Below are positions 54,057-63,619 of a DNA stretch of 64,000 nucleotides, piece after piece. Position numbers and translations under genes: made by a program. Origin of the DNA: Acinetobacter lwoffii. Lineage in GTDB: Bacteria > Pseudomonadota > Gammaproteobacteria > Pseudomonadales > Moraxellaceae. The DNA lies in the NCBI RefSeq assembly GCF_019048525.1, contig NZ_CP077369.1, positions 2,170,001 through 2,234,000 on the forward strand, read 5' to 3'. The notes beneath the pieces were generated by a model, which was not told where the DNA came from, made no database searches, and saw nothing but the letters and a program-made list of their open reading frames with translations. Numbering within the stretch: position 1 is the stretch's first letter; each line of letters opens with the position of its first letter.

Positions 54057-55016
54057 TTATGGGGTCACCGGTGCTGTTGCTGGGTCTGTAGCCGGAGCAG
54101 GTGTTGAGCTTTGCAGAATTTGCCAAACATTCCAGCGGCCATTTTTCTCAATTTCCTGAATCAGGCGGTCAGCCACTTCAGCTTCTTGCGGATATTTCAC
54201 CTTATAGTTCGCCAAGGTTTGAGTGGCATTTTTCTTCTGTTCCAATGCAATATAGTTATTGGCTGCAGAAAGATAAGCCTCCTGAACGCCAGCTTTCATG
54301 GCTTTGTCCAGATAAGCGATGGCTTCACGTTGACCACCGCCTTCAGACAGACCAAAACCAAACCAGAAGTTGACCTCAGGATCTTCTGGATTAATTTTGA
54401 GAATACGCTGGGCATAGGTCAGGGAATTGGTGGTATAAACTGAACCCAGATCCAGGTTACGTGCCATCACGCTGGCTTTAAAAGCACGCATCAACACATC
54501 AAAAGAGGCATTTGGACGGGCCGCTAAAGTATCCAGTTGTCGGGTGACTTCACGCAATTTGGCTTCAAAACCACGGCGTTCCTGACGATCGCTGAAACGT
54601 GGTGGATAATGACGTGCCTTACCTTCGACCATTTGCAGGAAATCGTCAATTTCGGTGATATCGATTTCATTTGAATTGGCAAGTGCTGCATAACGCATTG
54701 CACGTGTATTGCTATCTACCACTGGAATAATCAGTTTATTCACATCCAGGGTCAGTTGCTTGGATGGATCATTAGGATCCGTCACCACCATCTTGGTTAC
54801 AGGCTGCGCTGCAGCTTTTTTCAAATGCACTTCAAATTCAGGCGGTTCATTATAATTGAATGGATTTAAAGCATAAAATGGTGGGCTCAGTTCAGGCTCT
54901 ACAAAAACCACTTGGTCCACAGGTTTCTCAGCAGATTTCTGAGGAGTGGTGGAACACGCAGTAATTGTGAATGCTAAGCAAGCAAGTGCCAAGGGCTTAA
55001 AGGTCATAATAGTCAT
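54057..55016 (-). CDS. TPR-like repeat lipoprotein
   Basis: The 319-residue precursor has a lipoprotein signal peptide (MTFKPLALACLAFTITACS; lipobox TAC). The mature part contains two or three tetratricopeptide-like helical pairs, about 200-290, for example NPEDPEVNFWFGFGLSEGGGQREAIAYLDKAMKAGVQEAYLSAANNYIALEQ without the full TPR consensus. The C-terminus is Pro/Ala/Thr-rich. It is an outer-membrane or periplasmic protein of unknown function; TPR units suggest protein binding. No obvious operon partner is present. Confidence 0.75.
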   Translation of the reverse strand: MTIMTFKPLALACLAFTITACSTTPQKSAEKPVDQVVFVEPELSPPFYALNPFNYNEPPEFEVHLKKAAAQPVTKMVVTDPNDPSKQLTLDVNKLIIPVVDSNTRAMRYAALANSNEIDITEIDDFLQMVEGKARHYPPRFSDRQERRGFEAKLREVTRQLDTLAARPNASFDVLMRAFKASVMARNLDLGSVYTTNSLTYAQRILKINPEDPEVNFWFGFGLSEGGGQREAIAYLDKAMKAGVQEAYLSAANNYIALEQKKNATQTLANYKVKYPQEAEVADRLIQEIEKNGRWNVWQILQSSTPAPATDPATAPVTP

Positions 55017-55045
55017 CCATTCTGTTATTTTTAAAACATCTATTC

Positions 55046-55092
55046 AAAAATTGCATGATCGTCAGTCTATGAAAAGTATAACGATCATGCAA
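55046..55092 (-). terminator. cysE terminator
   Basis: TTGCATGATCGT (55051-55062) pairs with ACGATCATGCAA (55081-55092) across an 18-base loop. The minus-strand transcript then runs into UUUUU. Confidence 0.75.
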
Positions 55093-55124
55093 GTAAACCC
55101 GTGTTACAGAGTGAAGTGTGATAT

Positions 55125-55934
55125 TCAGGCTTTGGATTGGCTGGTTTGCGCTTCACATTCACGGCGCGCTTCTTCCAGAATCTCCAACTCTTTTTTGCTC
55201 AAAGGCTGGCCATCCTGTTGCTGCTTGTTAAAGGTCGGATCTAACAAAGAAAGACGATTGCACAAGTTGTTCATGCGTTTTTCATTTTGCTGAATGCGAT
55301 CCAGCAGAATCCGCATACCTTCTAAAATCGGATCAGACTGGTCTTCAGTCGCGGCATAGGGCTGGAAACCGATACTTTCGGCATAGTCACGACGACGGGC
55401 TTCAGCATCATCTTTGGGTTTGTCTTTAGTGATAAAACGTGCCGGGTTGCCCACCGCTGTGGCGTTCTCAGGAACCGCTTTGGTGACGACCGCATTAGAA
55501 CCGACTTTGGCATTTTTACCCACGGTAAATGGCCCTAGAATCTTGGCACCAGCACCGACCACCACGCCATCTTCTAGGGTCGGATGACGTTTACCCTTAT
55601 TCCAGGTCGTTCCGCCCAAAGTCACGCCGTGATAAAGCGTCACGTCATCGCCAATTTCAGCAGTTTCGCCAATGACCACACCCATACCGTGATCGATAAA
55701 GAAACGGCGGCCAATTTTTGCGCCGGGATGAATTTCAATGCCGGTGGCAAAGCGGCTAAACGAAGACAACGCACGCGCAGTTCCTTTACAGTCTTTATTC
55801 CATAGCTCATGTGCCATGCGATGCATGATCAGCGCATGAATGCCAGGGTAAGTGGTTAAGACTTCTAAGGTATTGCGTGCTGCAGGATCGCGCGCAAAGA
55901 CAGCTTGTATATCTTCTTTGAGCTGTTTTAGCAT
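55125..55934 (-). CDS. cysE: Serine O-acetyltransferase CysE
   Basis: CysE makes O-acetylserine, the precursor of cysteine. The 269-residue protein has the N-terminal helical domain ([18 protein letters not shown]) and a left-handed beta-helix with [20 protein letters not shown] (catalytic His/Asp), [11 protein letters not shown] and [13 protein letters not shown]. The C-terminus ends in a longer acidic tail than the E. coli enzyme. Its ATG overlaps the trmJ stop by one base, so dnaE-trmJ-cysE can be one transcript. Confidence 0.93.
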   Translation of the reverse strand: MLKQLKEDIQAVFARDPAARNTLEVLTTYPGIHALIMHRMAHELWNKDCKGTARALSSFSRFATGIEIHPGAKIGRRFFIDHGMGVVIGETAEIGDDVTLYHGVTLGGTTWNKGKRHPTLEDGVVVGAGAKILGPFTVGKNAKVGSNAVVTKAVPENATAVGNPARFITKDKPKDDAEARRRDYAESIGFQPYAATEDQSDPILEGMRILLDRIQQNEKRMNNLCNRLSLLDPTFNKQQQDGQPLSKKELEILEEARRECEAQTSQSKA

Positions 55935-56782
55935 TAGATTTGATCCTCGTCCTGTGATGATGTGTGTGAAGATTTTTTCCAGGTACCGTTGTTCAATGCC
56001 TGAACACGGCTGAAAATACCACGAAGTAAGTGATATTCCATACGATCTAATTGTATACGTCCAAAGAGGCGACGCAAGCGTAAAGGCAATAATCTTGGAT
56101 TTTTTGGATCCATAAATTCAATTTCTGCCAGCATTTTTTCCAAATGCGGATAGAATTGTTCCATCTGGGCATGGTTGACCAAGGGTTCATCCCATTCCAT
56201 TTCAATGCCATCAATGACTTGCATGGTCGCTTTAGCATCACGTGGCTGTTCAATTTGACTCATCGTCGCCATGCGCATCTCATAGCAGATCACCTGAATC
56301 GCCTGAGCTACATTCAGTACGCCATAATCAGTATTCACAGGAATAGTCAGGTGATAGTTGGCCATCGCCAGTTCTTCATTGGTCAGACCACGGTCTTCAC
56401 GGCCAAATAAAATCGCAACTTCCTGCTGCTCTTGAACAACAGCGGTCATGGCTTTTTCTGCGGCAGGACGCACATCTAACAGCGGCCAGGGAATGGTACG
56501 GCTGCGTGCGCTGGTACCGAATACAATCTGACAGTCTTTAATGGCATCTTCCAGGCTTTCTACAATCTCGATCTGCTCGATCAGGTCAGTTGCACCCGCA
56601 GCCAGCGCATCAATATCCGGATGCGGATAGGTTTTCGGTGCCACCAGAACCAGTTTGGACAGGCCCATGGTTTTCATGGCACGTAAGGCACTGCCGATAT
56701 TGGCAGGTAAAGTGGTATTGACCATGACAATACGCACATGGGAGAGATGTGCTGAAACAGCAGCATTGTCAATTTGACTCAT
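55934..56782 (-). CDS. trmJ: tRNA (Cm32/Um32) methyltransferase TrmJ
   Basis: TrmJ 2'-O-methylates nucleotide 32 in the anticodon loop of several tRNAs. The 282-residue SPOUT protein has [26 protein letters not shown] (motif 1 Asn/Arg), [15 protein letters not shown] (motif 2) and [16 protein letters not shown] (motif 3, the knot). It also has a C-terminal extension ending SSQDEDQI. The sequence is TrmJ-like rather than TrmL-like because of this extension. It sits 37 bases after dnaE and overlaps cysE by one base. Confidence 0.92.
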   Translation of the reverse strand: MSQIDNAAVSAHLSHVRIVMVNTTLPANIGSALRAMKTMGLSKLVLVAPKTYPHPDIDALAAGATDLIEQIEIVESLEDAIKDCQIVFGTSARSRTIPWPLLDVRPAAEKAMTAVVQEQQEVAILFGREDRGLTNEELAMANYHLTIPVNTDYGVLNVAQAIQVICYEMRMATMSQIEQPRDAKATMQVIDGIEMEWDEPLVNHAQMEQFYPHLEKMLAEIEFMDPKNPRLLPLRLRRLFGRIQLDRMEYHLLRGIFSRVQALNNGTWKKSSHTSSQDEDQI

Positions 56783-56819
56783 GAGGATTCCAATTTTAAG
56801 GTGTTTTAAAGATCAGGAT

Positions 56820-59800
56820 TTATGAATATTGCGGTTGGGATTCAGCCTGATACATTTCCAGTGCATCATCCATGCTCATGCCTGCAGGCGGCGGAGGAAT
56901 ATCCACCGGCTTGGCCTGTTCATAGAACACGGCTTTGGCAGCTTTGGACTTGACCTGGTATTCAATATGCAAGGCTTCTTTACCAAAATAATCACGCAAT
57001 TTGGCTAGGAGCTCATCCAGTGGGGCGACTTTCCAGTTGAGACCCAGATGCAGTTCAGTCGTGGCATACGGATAGTCCAGATATAGAATCACCGGAATAT
57101 GTGCGGACATATCGACATTGCAATAAGGAGTCAGAATTTGCTGCAGGTCACGGCTCAAGCTCTTACTGAAATGCTCGGCTGTGAGGGTGATCTTGATGCT
57201 ATTGGCACGTTTCTGGCGAATTTCATTCAGGCTAAATGCCTTGGTGAGGCGTCCCATCGGACGGTCAAAGCCTTCACGCTCATAGATTTCGCCTTCAATC
57301 ACCACCACTTTATCGAGCTGGATAATCTCTTTAAAGCGGTTGAAGCGTTCGTGATTGGCTGAAATCTCAATCCGTGCCGTACCATCATCTAGGGTCATCA
57401 TCATCCGGTTCGGGAAGTTGGCAATATCTACCACCAGTCCTGCAAACACGGTGGTTACACCACGGCGGGTCGGCGTTAGCTCATTGATCTGACTAGGCAC
57501 AAAGGCTTTCAGCTCATTGCGATACACATCAATCGGGTGGCCGGTCAGATACAGACCAAGTGTGTCTTTCTCACCTTTCAGGCGAACTTCATCCGCCCAA
57601 GGTTTGACGGGTTTAGATGGCTTGCGCTGAACTTCTTCCACTTCGCCAAACAAGTCCATGATGCCGGTTTCACGGTTGGAACGTGCCTGTTCCGCAGCTT
57701 GAACCGCTTCAGGCAGTTGCGCCATCAGGTCGGCACGATCAATGCCTAAGCAATCCAGTGCACCTGAGCGAATCAGTGCTTCCAGGGTGCGCTTATTGAT
57801 TTTTTTCAGGTCAATACGATGACAGAAATCAAATAAGTCACGGAATGGACCTTCTTGCGCACGTGAGTCAATCACCGATTGCATCGCCGCTTCACCGACG
57901 CCTTTGATTGCCCCCAGACCATAGACAATAGTTTGCTCATCAGTGGCATGGAATTGATACAGCGACATATTCACTGACGGCGGCAAAACTTCCAGATTAT
58001 TCTTGCGACAGTCATCAATCAGAAATACCACGTTGTCGGTGTTCTGCATCTCCGAGGTCAATACCGCAGACAGGAATTCCGCCGGATAATGCGCTTTTAG
58101 CCATGCAGTTTGGTAAGCAACCAAAGCATAGGCAGCCGCATGCGATTTGTTAAAACCATAGCCGGCGAACTTTTCCATATAGTCGAAGATATGGTTGGCG
58201 GTAGCTTCATCAATGTCTTTTTTCGATGCACCTTCAATAAAGATCTGGCGCTGTTTGACCATCTCTTCCGGTTTTTTCTTACCCATGGCCCGACGTAACA
58301 AGTCCGCGCCACCGAGGGTATAGCCAGCACAGTATTGTGCAGCCTGCATGACCTGTTCCTGATACACCATAATCCCGTAGGTGGGTTCTAGTACGCCTTC
58401 AAGTAATGGATGCAAATATTCAAAATCACCACCATGCATCCGGTGAATAAAGTCAGGAATCAGATCCATCGGGCCTGGACGGTACAGCGACACGAAAGCA
58501 ATAATTTCTTCAAACTTGCTCGGGCGTGCCTCTTTCAGCATCTTTTTCATGCCCACGGATTCAAACTGGAATACCGCGGTGGTGTTAGCATTGGCAAAGA
58601 CCAGATATGCGTCTTTATCCTCAAGCGGGATATAGGCAATATCTAAAGGTTTATCCGCTTTGATGCGTTTATTAATATTTTTAACCGCATCTTCAATCAC
58701 CGTCAGGTTACGCAAACCCAAGAAGTCAAACTTCACCAGACCTGCAGATTCGACATCGTCTTTATCGAACTGTGCCACGCGTCCGGTACCATCGGCATCA
58801 CACATGACCGCAGAGAAATCGGTAATTTTGGTTGGCGAGATCACCACACCACCGGCGTGTTTACCGGTGTTTCGGGTAATACCTTCCAGTTTCAGTGCCA
58901 TTTCCCAGATTTCGGCTGCATCGTCATGGTCTGGATTGGATGGATTGGTGACGATATCTTTAAGCTGGGGTTCAGCTTCTAGTGACTCAAGCAGGCTTAG
59001 ACCTAAAGGCTTGGTCGGAATCATTTTCGAGATACGATCCGCCAAGCCATAAGATTTACCCAAAACGCGCGCAACATCACGAATCGCACCTTTGGCCGCC
59101 ATAGTGCCGAATGTTGCAATCTGGGAGACCGCATCACGGCCATAGGTACGTGCTACATAGTCAATCACGCGGTCACGGCCTGCGATACAGAAATCGACGT
59201 CGAAGTCGGGCATCGAAACACGTTCCGGGTTCAGGAAACGTTCGAACAGCAGTTCATAACGCAGCGGGTCAAGATCGGTAATTTTTAAGCTATAGGCGAC
59301 CAGTGAGCCTGCACCCGAACCACGGCCCGGACCTACCGGGACGCCGTTACTTTTCGACCACTGAATGAAGTCCATCACGATCAGGAAGTAGCCGGGAAAT
59401 CCCATCGAGTTAATGATATTAATCTCGTATTCGATTCGCTCATCATAAGGCTTGCGAATCTCTGGCCAGTCTTCATCACGTTGTTCAGGCGGATACAGGA
59501 AATTCAGACGTTCTTCCAGACCTTCTTTGGACAAGTGTGCAAAGAAAGTATCAATGGTATGACCTTCAGGAATCGGATAATCCGGCAGAAAGTATTGACC
59601 CAGTCGCAATGTGACATTACAGCGTTTGGCAATGTGGTAGGTGTTCTCAATCGCAGAGGGAATATCCGAGAACAGCGCCGTCATTTCTTCAGCAGATTTG
59701 AAATATTGTTCAGGTGAATAGGTTTTAGGGCGGCGATTATCACCGAGCACGTAACCATCGGCAATACATACCCGCGCTTCATGCGCTTCATAATCGTCAC

Positions 59801-60392
59801 GGGTCATGAAGTGCACATCATTATGTGCAACCACACCGATATTGTATTTTTTTGCCAGCTTCACGGCTTCCAGAATGAAGTTGTCTTCATCCGGACGATT
59901 GGTGCGGGTCAGGGCAAGATAAACACGATTGCCAAATTTTTCGACCCATTCTTCTAGCAGCGGTTCCGCTTTTTGCGGATTTGAACTCATCAGCATTTTG
60001 CCGACATCGGAATGCATGCCGAGCAGGGCAATCATGTCCTCAGACTGATTTAAAATCCATTGTTTTTGAACGCAGGGGATATCCAGTTGCTGACCACTGA
60101 TAAAGCCTTCAGATACCAGTTCAGTCAGGTTGCGCCAGCCGGTATTGGTCATGGCCAATAAGGTCATGCGATGTTCGGCATCATTCAGGCGAATTTCGGA
60201 ACCCAGAATCGGCTTGATTCCTTTGCCCAAACATTTGCCATAGAACTTGACGGCAGCATGCAGGTTAGAAAGATCCGTGAGCGCAAGGGCAGGCATCTGT
60301 TCTTTTTCGGCAGCTTTGACCAGGTCAGGTATCCGTACGATGGATTCAGTAATCGAAAATTCTGTATGAATACCAAGATGAACAAAGTGCAT
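56820..60392 (-). CDS. dnaE: DNA polymerase III alpha subunit DnaE
   Basis: The replicative polymerase catalytic subunit, 1190 residues, close to the usual 1160. It has the PHP domain (FVHLGIHTEFSITES; LALTDLSNLHAA), the catalytic Asp motif MPDFDVDFC near residue 393, and the palm/finger blocks GPGRGSGAGSLVAY and FGFNKSHAAAYA. An HhH region, an OB fold (TVFAGLVVDI) and the tau-binding C-terminus follow. No truncation is seen. It is the first gene of the dnaE-trmJ-cysE run. Confidence 0.97.
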   Translation of the reverse strand: MHFVHLGIHTEFSITESIVRIPDLVKAAEKEQMPALALTDLSNLHAAVKFYGKCLGKGIKPILGSEIRLNDAEHRMTLLAMTNTGWRNLTELVSEGFISGQQLDIPCVQKQWILNQSEDMIALLGMHSDVGKMLMSSNPQKAEPLLEEWVEKFGNRVYLALTRTNRPDEDNFILEAVKLAKKYNIGVVAHNDVHFMTRDDYEAHEARVCIADGYVLGDNRRPKTYSPEQYFKSAEEMTALFSDIPSAIENTYHIAKRCNVTLRLGQYFLPDYPIPEGHTIDTFFAHLSKEGLEERLNFLYPPEQRDEDWPEIRKPYDERIEYEINIINSMGFPGYFLIVMDFIQWSKSNGVPVGPGRGSGAGSLVAYSLKITDLDPLRYELLFERFLNPERVSMPDFDVDFCIAGRDRVIDYVARTYGRDAVSQIATFGTMAAKGAIRDVARVLGKSYGLADRISKMIPTKPLGLSLLESLEAEPQLKDIVTNPSNPDHDDAAEIWEMALKLEGITRNTGKHAGGVVISPTKITDFSAVMCDADGTGRVAQFDKDDVESAGLVKFDFLGLRNLTVIEDAVKNINKRIKADKPLDIAYIPLEDKDAYLVFANANTTAVFQFESVGMKKMLKEARPSKFEEIIAFVSLYRPGPMDLIPDFIHRMHGGDFEYLHPLLEGVLEPTYGIMVYQEQVMQAAQYCAGYTLGGADLLRRAMGKKKPEEMVKQRQIFIEGASKKDIDEATANHIFDYMEKFAGYGFNKSHAAAYALVAYQTAWLKAHYPAEFLSAVLTSEMQNTDNVVFLIDDCRKNNLEVLPPSVNMSLYQFHATDEQTIVYGLGAIKGVGEAAMQSVIDSRAQEGPFRDLFDFCHRIDLKKINKRTLEALIRSGALDCLGIDRADLMAQLPEAVQAAEQARSNRETGIMDLFGEVEEVQRKPSKPVKPWADEVRLKGEKDTLGLYLTGHPIDVYRNELKAFVPSQINELTPTRRGVTTVFAGLVVDIANFPNRMMMTLDDGTARIEISANHERFNRFKEIIQLDKVVVIEGEIYEREGFDRPMGRLTKAFSLNEIRQKRANSIKITLTAEHFSKSLSRDLQQILTPYCNVDMSAHIPVILYLDYPYATTELHLGLNWKVAPLDELLAKLRDYFGKEALHIEYQVKSKAAKAVFYEQAKPVDIPPPPAGMSMDDALEMYQAESQPQYS

Positions 60393-60748
60393 AGATGAGT
60401 CCCTGCTAAAACCATTGAATAGTTTAACATGGGATTTATTGTTTCAGTTTGAAAATGAGGGGAAATGGCTAACTTTTAGGTCAAGTTTGAATTTGATTTT
60501 TTAAGCTGATTATTTAGTTAGTTGTTAGAAGATATTTTCTTTTACTTTTGACGGGGCAAAAGTAACAAAACCCCTTTGTTGATCTGATGGCACTTCCATG
60601 TGCCACAGACCAACGGGCGACTTCCTGTCGCCGTGGCACGTATCAAATAGTTGCCGGACTTTACTTTGAAATAATGAGAAAGGGTTTGTAAGTATTAAAA
60701 ACAATAAAACCCTCAAAAAGAGGGATTTATTCATACATAAAAACTAGC
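60393..60748. repeat. Dispersed palindromic repeat candidate between dnaE and the met operon
   Basis: Positions 60588-60639 fold in two ways: TGGCAC/GTGCCA (60588-60593 with 60600-60605) beside GGCGAC/GTCGCC (60616-60621 with 60627-60632), or an outer GTGCCAC/GTGGCAC stem (60600-60606 with 60633-60639) around the second hairpin. A 69-codon minus-strand frame covers it (60525-60734) and ends with KGFVTFAPSKV-like residues. I have seen this wording in many small hypothetical proteins of Moraxellaceae. I treat the frame as repeat-derived rather than as a gene. Confidence 0.5.
60706..60728 (-). terminator. met operon terminator
   Basis: CCCTC (60710-60714) pairs with GAGGG (60720-60724). In the minus-strand transcript it is followed by UUUUAUUGUUUUU. 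Confidence 0.68.
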
Positions 60749-61444
60749 TTAACGAAGTCGGGATAACCAGTCACCGAGGCTTTGTACAATCTGCACCAGA
60801 ATCAGTAATACGATCACCGTCATGATGACAACAGAGGTATCAAAACGCTGATAACCATAAGAAATCGCTAAGTCACCAATACCACCCGCACCGACTGCAC
60901 CCGCCATTGCCGTGGCACCAATCAAACTGATGGTGGCGGTGGTCAGGTTAAGAATCAGGGAACTACGCGCTTCCGGCAGAATAAACTTAAATATAATCTG
61001 CATTGGCGTCGCGCCCATGGCTTGGGCAGATTCGATAATACCTTCATTCACTTCAAGCAAAGATGTTTCAATCAGGCGACCAATGTATGGGCCGACATAA
61101 ATGGTCAATGGAACAATTGCTGCCCATGTACCAATCGATGTACCAACGATTAACTTGGTCAGTGGAATGACTGCAATTAGCAGGATAATAAACGGCAGCG
61201 AACGCAGCGCATTCACAATAGGATTGAGACCGTGATAAATCACACGATTCGGCAGAATTCCATTCGGACGTGTCACCAGCAGAGTAATCGCCTGAATGAA
61301 GCCCCAGATACAGCCAAACAGCATCGCGAAGAACACCATATGAAAGGTTTCTTGCAATGCTGTCACAAACTGATCTATCGACAGGGAGCTTTTCCAGAAC
61401 GGCGCCGTGATCGTTGTCAGCCACTGTACAATTAAATCTCTCAT
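60749..61444 (-). CDS. metI: Methionine ABC transporter permease MetI
   Basis: The 231-residue inner-membrane permease of the methionine importer has five to six hydrophobic segments. The EAA-like loop with conserved Gly is in ESAQAMGATPMQIIFKFILPEARSSLI. It pairs with MetN and MetQ. The start overlaps the metN stop by 4 bases. The order on the minus strand is metQ-metN-metI. Its length is typical (about 217-232). Confidence 0.95.
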   Translation of the reverse strand: MRDLIVQWLTTITAPFWKSSLSIDQFVTALQETFHMVFFAMLFGCIWGFIQAITLLVTRPNGILPNRVIYHGLNPIVNALRSLPFIILLIAVIPLTKLIVGTSIGTWAAIVPLTIYVGPYIGRLIETSLLEVNEGIIESAQAMGATPMQIIFKFILPEARSSLILNLTTATISLIGATAMAGAVGAGGIGDLAISYGYQRFDTSVVIMTVIVLLILVQIVQSLGDWLSRLR

Positions 61445-62466
61445 GCCTGTACTCCCGCCTGATCGACTTGTACGCCGTGTTGTTCAAGGAATTTTATTGC
61501 TGCTTGAATTTCTTGTGCATCACCCAGTAGCTGAATAAACATCTGGCCAATCACCGTGCCATTAATTTCGGTCATATTGGCAAACAGAATATTTAAACTG
61601 ATATCAAACTGTTTAATCACCGCTTGAATCACGGTTTCCTGTGCCGAGCTACCAAGGAATTTCAGGCAATAAATACTGTTGTGGTTCTGGTTTTCCAGAT
61701 TATTCAGAATATTGACTGGTAAATGCTGCTGTAATACGGTCTGAATAAAATTCTTGGTCGTCGGGTGCTGGGGCTGACTGAATATTTGTAAGGTACTGCC
61801 GGTTTCAATCACATCACCTTTTTCCATCACGGCGACATAATCACACACGGTTTCAATTACATCCATTTCATGGGTAACCATAACAATGGTGATGCCTTGT
61901 TCTTCATTAATTTTTTTAAGTAGCTGTAGAACAGATTTGGTGGTTTGTGGATCAAGTGCAGAAGTCGCTTCATCACAGAGTAAAATTTTTGGATGATTGG
62001 CAAGGGCACGGGCAATACCAACACGCTGCTTTTGACCGCCAGACAATTCATCTGGAAAAGCATGACGTTTATGTTTTAGGTCAATAAAGTCTAATAATTC
62101 TTCGAGGCGCTTTTCCCGTTCTGCCTTGCTCCAGCCTAGGAGTTTCATGGGCATTTCGATATTGGCTGCCACGGTTTTGGTTTGCATTAAATTGAAATGC
62201 TGGAAAATCATGCCGATGCTGGCACGTTCTTGACGCAATGCTTTGGCATCCAGTGCGGTAAAATCTGTTCCGTTAATGATAATCCGGCCTGAGCTTGGGC
62301 GCTCAAGCAGGTTGATCAGACGGATGAGGGTGCTTTTACCGGCACCACTATAACCGATGATGCCAAAAATACTGCCGGTTGGAATCTGAAGATTAATCTG
62401 ATTCAAGGCATGCAAGGTTTGACCCTTAAGCTCATACTGTTTTGAAATATCTTTAAATTCAATCAT
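61441..62466 (-). CDS. metN: Methionine ABC transporter ATPase MetN
   Basis: The 341-residue ATPase has Walker A GYSGAGKSTLIRLINL, signature LSGGQKQRVGIARAL and Walker B ILLCDEATSALDP, the H-loop VTHEMDVI, and a C-terminal ferredoxin-like NIL domain (about 265-335) that binds methionine and inhibits transport when methionine is high. It drives D- and L-methionine import with MetI. It lies 76 bases after metQ, with a terminator-like hairpin in the gap, which suggests metQ is expressed above metNI. Confidence 0.96.
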   Translation of the reverse strand: MIEFKDISKQYELKGQTLHALNQINLQIPTGSIFGIIGYSGAGKSTLIRLINLLERPSSGRIIINGTDFTALDAKALRQERASIGMIFQHFNLMQTKTVAANIEMPMKLLGWSKAEREKRLEELLDFIDLKHKRHAFPDELSGGQKQRVGIARALANHPKILLCDEATSALDPQTTKSVLQLLKKINEEQGITIVMVTHEMDVIETVCDYVAVMEKGDVIETGSTLQIFSQPQHPTTKNFIQTVLQQHLPVNILNNLENQNHNSIYCLKFLGSSAQETVIQAVIKQFDISLNILFANMTEINGTVIGQMFIQLLGDAQEIQAAIKFLEQHGVQVDQAGVQA

Positions 62467-62490
62467 AGTGTCAAAAACTGCATCACGGAT

Positions 62491-62523
62491 AAAAAAACAG
62501 GCAAGAAATCGTCCTTGCCTGTT
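62491..62523 (-). terminator. Intra-operon hairpin between metQ and metN
   Basis: AACAGGCAAG (62496-62505) pairs with CTTGCCTGTT (62514-62523), with a run of seven A before it on the plus strand, i.e. U7 in the transcript. It resembles a partial terminator that lets metQ outnumber metNI. Confidence 0.72.
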
Positions 62524-62542
62524 CTAAAAGTCTATTATAGTA

Positions 62543-63418
62543 CTATTTTGATTCAGTTAAATACGTCACAGGTTTGTTTACCGCAACTTTCGTACCACCA
62601 AAATGTTCATCAACATATGCTTTTACTGCTGGCGTATGATACAACGCACCCACTTTTTGCAGGACTGGATCGTTTTGACGGTCTGCTGCAACAGCTAATA
62701 CGTTGACATTCATTTTTGTGCTTTGATCGATTGGCTCATAGTAAATCGCATCTTTCAATACGTTTAAACCACCTTCCATTGCCAGGGTATTGCCCAGCAC
62801 AATCGCATCAACTTCATCTTTTACACGTACTGCAGTCGCCATTTGAATTGGCTTAATCACGATTTGTTTTGCATTTTCGGTCACATCAGAAGTTGTACCT
62901 TTGACATTGTCAAAACCAGCTTTTAATTTAACTAGGCCTGCTGATTGTAAAAGTAATAATGCACGTGATTCGTTTGCGCCGTCGTTAGGAATAGCAATGG
63001 TTGCACCAGTTTTAAACTCGTTTAAAGATTTCACTTTGCTTGAGTAAATACCCATTGGCTCTAAATAAGTGGTAGATAGAGGTACAATTTTGGCTGTGTT
63101 GGCATCGTTGTAAGCCACCATATAGGCATAAGACTGGAATGCATTCACATCAATTTCTTTGTTGGCTACTGCCGTGTTCATTGACACATAGTCAGTAAAA
63201 TTTTTCACATCAAGTTTGATACCGGCTGCTTTGGTTTCAGGCAGGGTCGCGATATAACGCCATACGTCTGCATCTGAACCGGTCGAAGCCATAGTTACAG
63301 TTTGAAGACCATTAGCATCTTTGCTTTGCGCTGCATCAGTGGCAGGCGCTTCTTGTTTACCACACCCAGTTAAAGTCAATACAGAGGCACTTAAGATAAC
63401 GCCAAGTAACTTTTTCAT
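62543..63418 (-). CDS. metQ: Methionine-binding lipoprotein MetQ
   Basis: The 291-residue precursor has a lipoprotein signal peptide (MKKLLGVILSASVLTLTGCG; lipobox TGC) and a NlpA-type periplasmic binding fold: VTMASTGSDADVWRYIA, NAFQSYAYMVAYN, IAIPNDGANESRALLLLQ and the closing VAVNKPVTYL. It captures methionine and delivers it to MetNI. It leads the operon; a promoter-like pair lies 30-60 bases upstream. Confidence 0.95.
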   Translation of the reverse strand: MKKLLGVILSASVLTLTGCGKQEAPATDAAQSKDANGLQTVTMASTGSDADVWRYIATLPETKAAGIKLDVKNFTDYVSMNTAVANKEIDVNAFQSYAYMVAYNDANTAKIVPLSTTYLEPMGIYSSKVKSLNEFKTGATIAIPNDGANESRALLLLQSAGLVKLKAGFDNVKGTTSDVTENAKQIVIKPIQMATAVRVKDEVDAIVLGNTLAMEGGLNVLKDAIYYEPIDQSTKMNVNVLAVAADRQNDPVLQKVGALYHTPAVKAYVDEHFGGTKVAVNKPVTYLTESK

Positions 63419-63447
63419 GAAATTGTCCTAATTCTATTCTTGCCTAA

Positions 63448-63475
63448 AGTATAAGCATTTTTAAATCGTGTTAAA
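63448..63475 (-). promoter_or_regulatory. Candidate metQ promoter
   Basis: On the minus strand: TTTAAC (63475-63470), a 16-base spacer, TATACT (63453-63448). The -10 is near consensus, the -35 is weak. Confidence 0.4.
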
Positions 63476-63505
63476 TAAGAGTTTTATTACGATCTAAGTA
63501 GGTGG

Positions 63506-63612
63506 CTTGATCATTGCTGAGGAGGGCTTGAGATCGGAAGATGCAAGCGTGCAGCAACAGTTCTGGTGAACTTGATCAAGTCAGAGGCAGCCCAAATCTG
63601 ATGTACTTGATC
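63506..63612. promoter_or_regulatory. CTTGATC repeats upstream of metQ
   Basis: CTTGATC occurs at 63506, 63571 and 63606. The middle one is part of the perfect palindrome ACTTGATCAAGT (63570-63581). This may be a regulator binding array for the met operon or for a gene beyond the window. Confidence 0.3.
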
Positions 63613-63619
63613 TATTTTG

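Noticed and set aside
60525..60734. 69-codon frame on the minus strand as a gene
   Set aside because: It is filled by palindromes and shows residues typical of repeat-derived hypothetical proteins; treated as a repeat.
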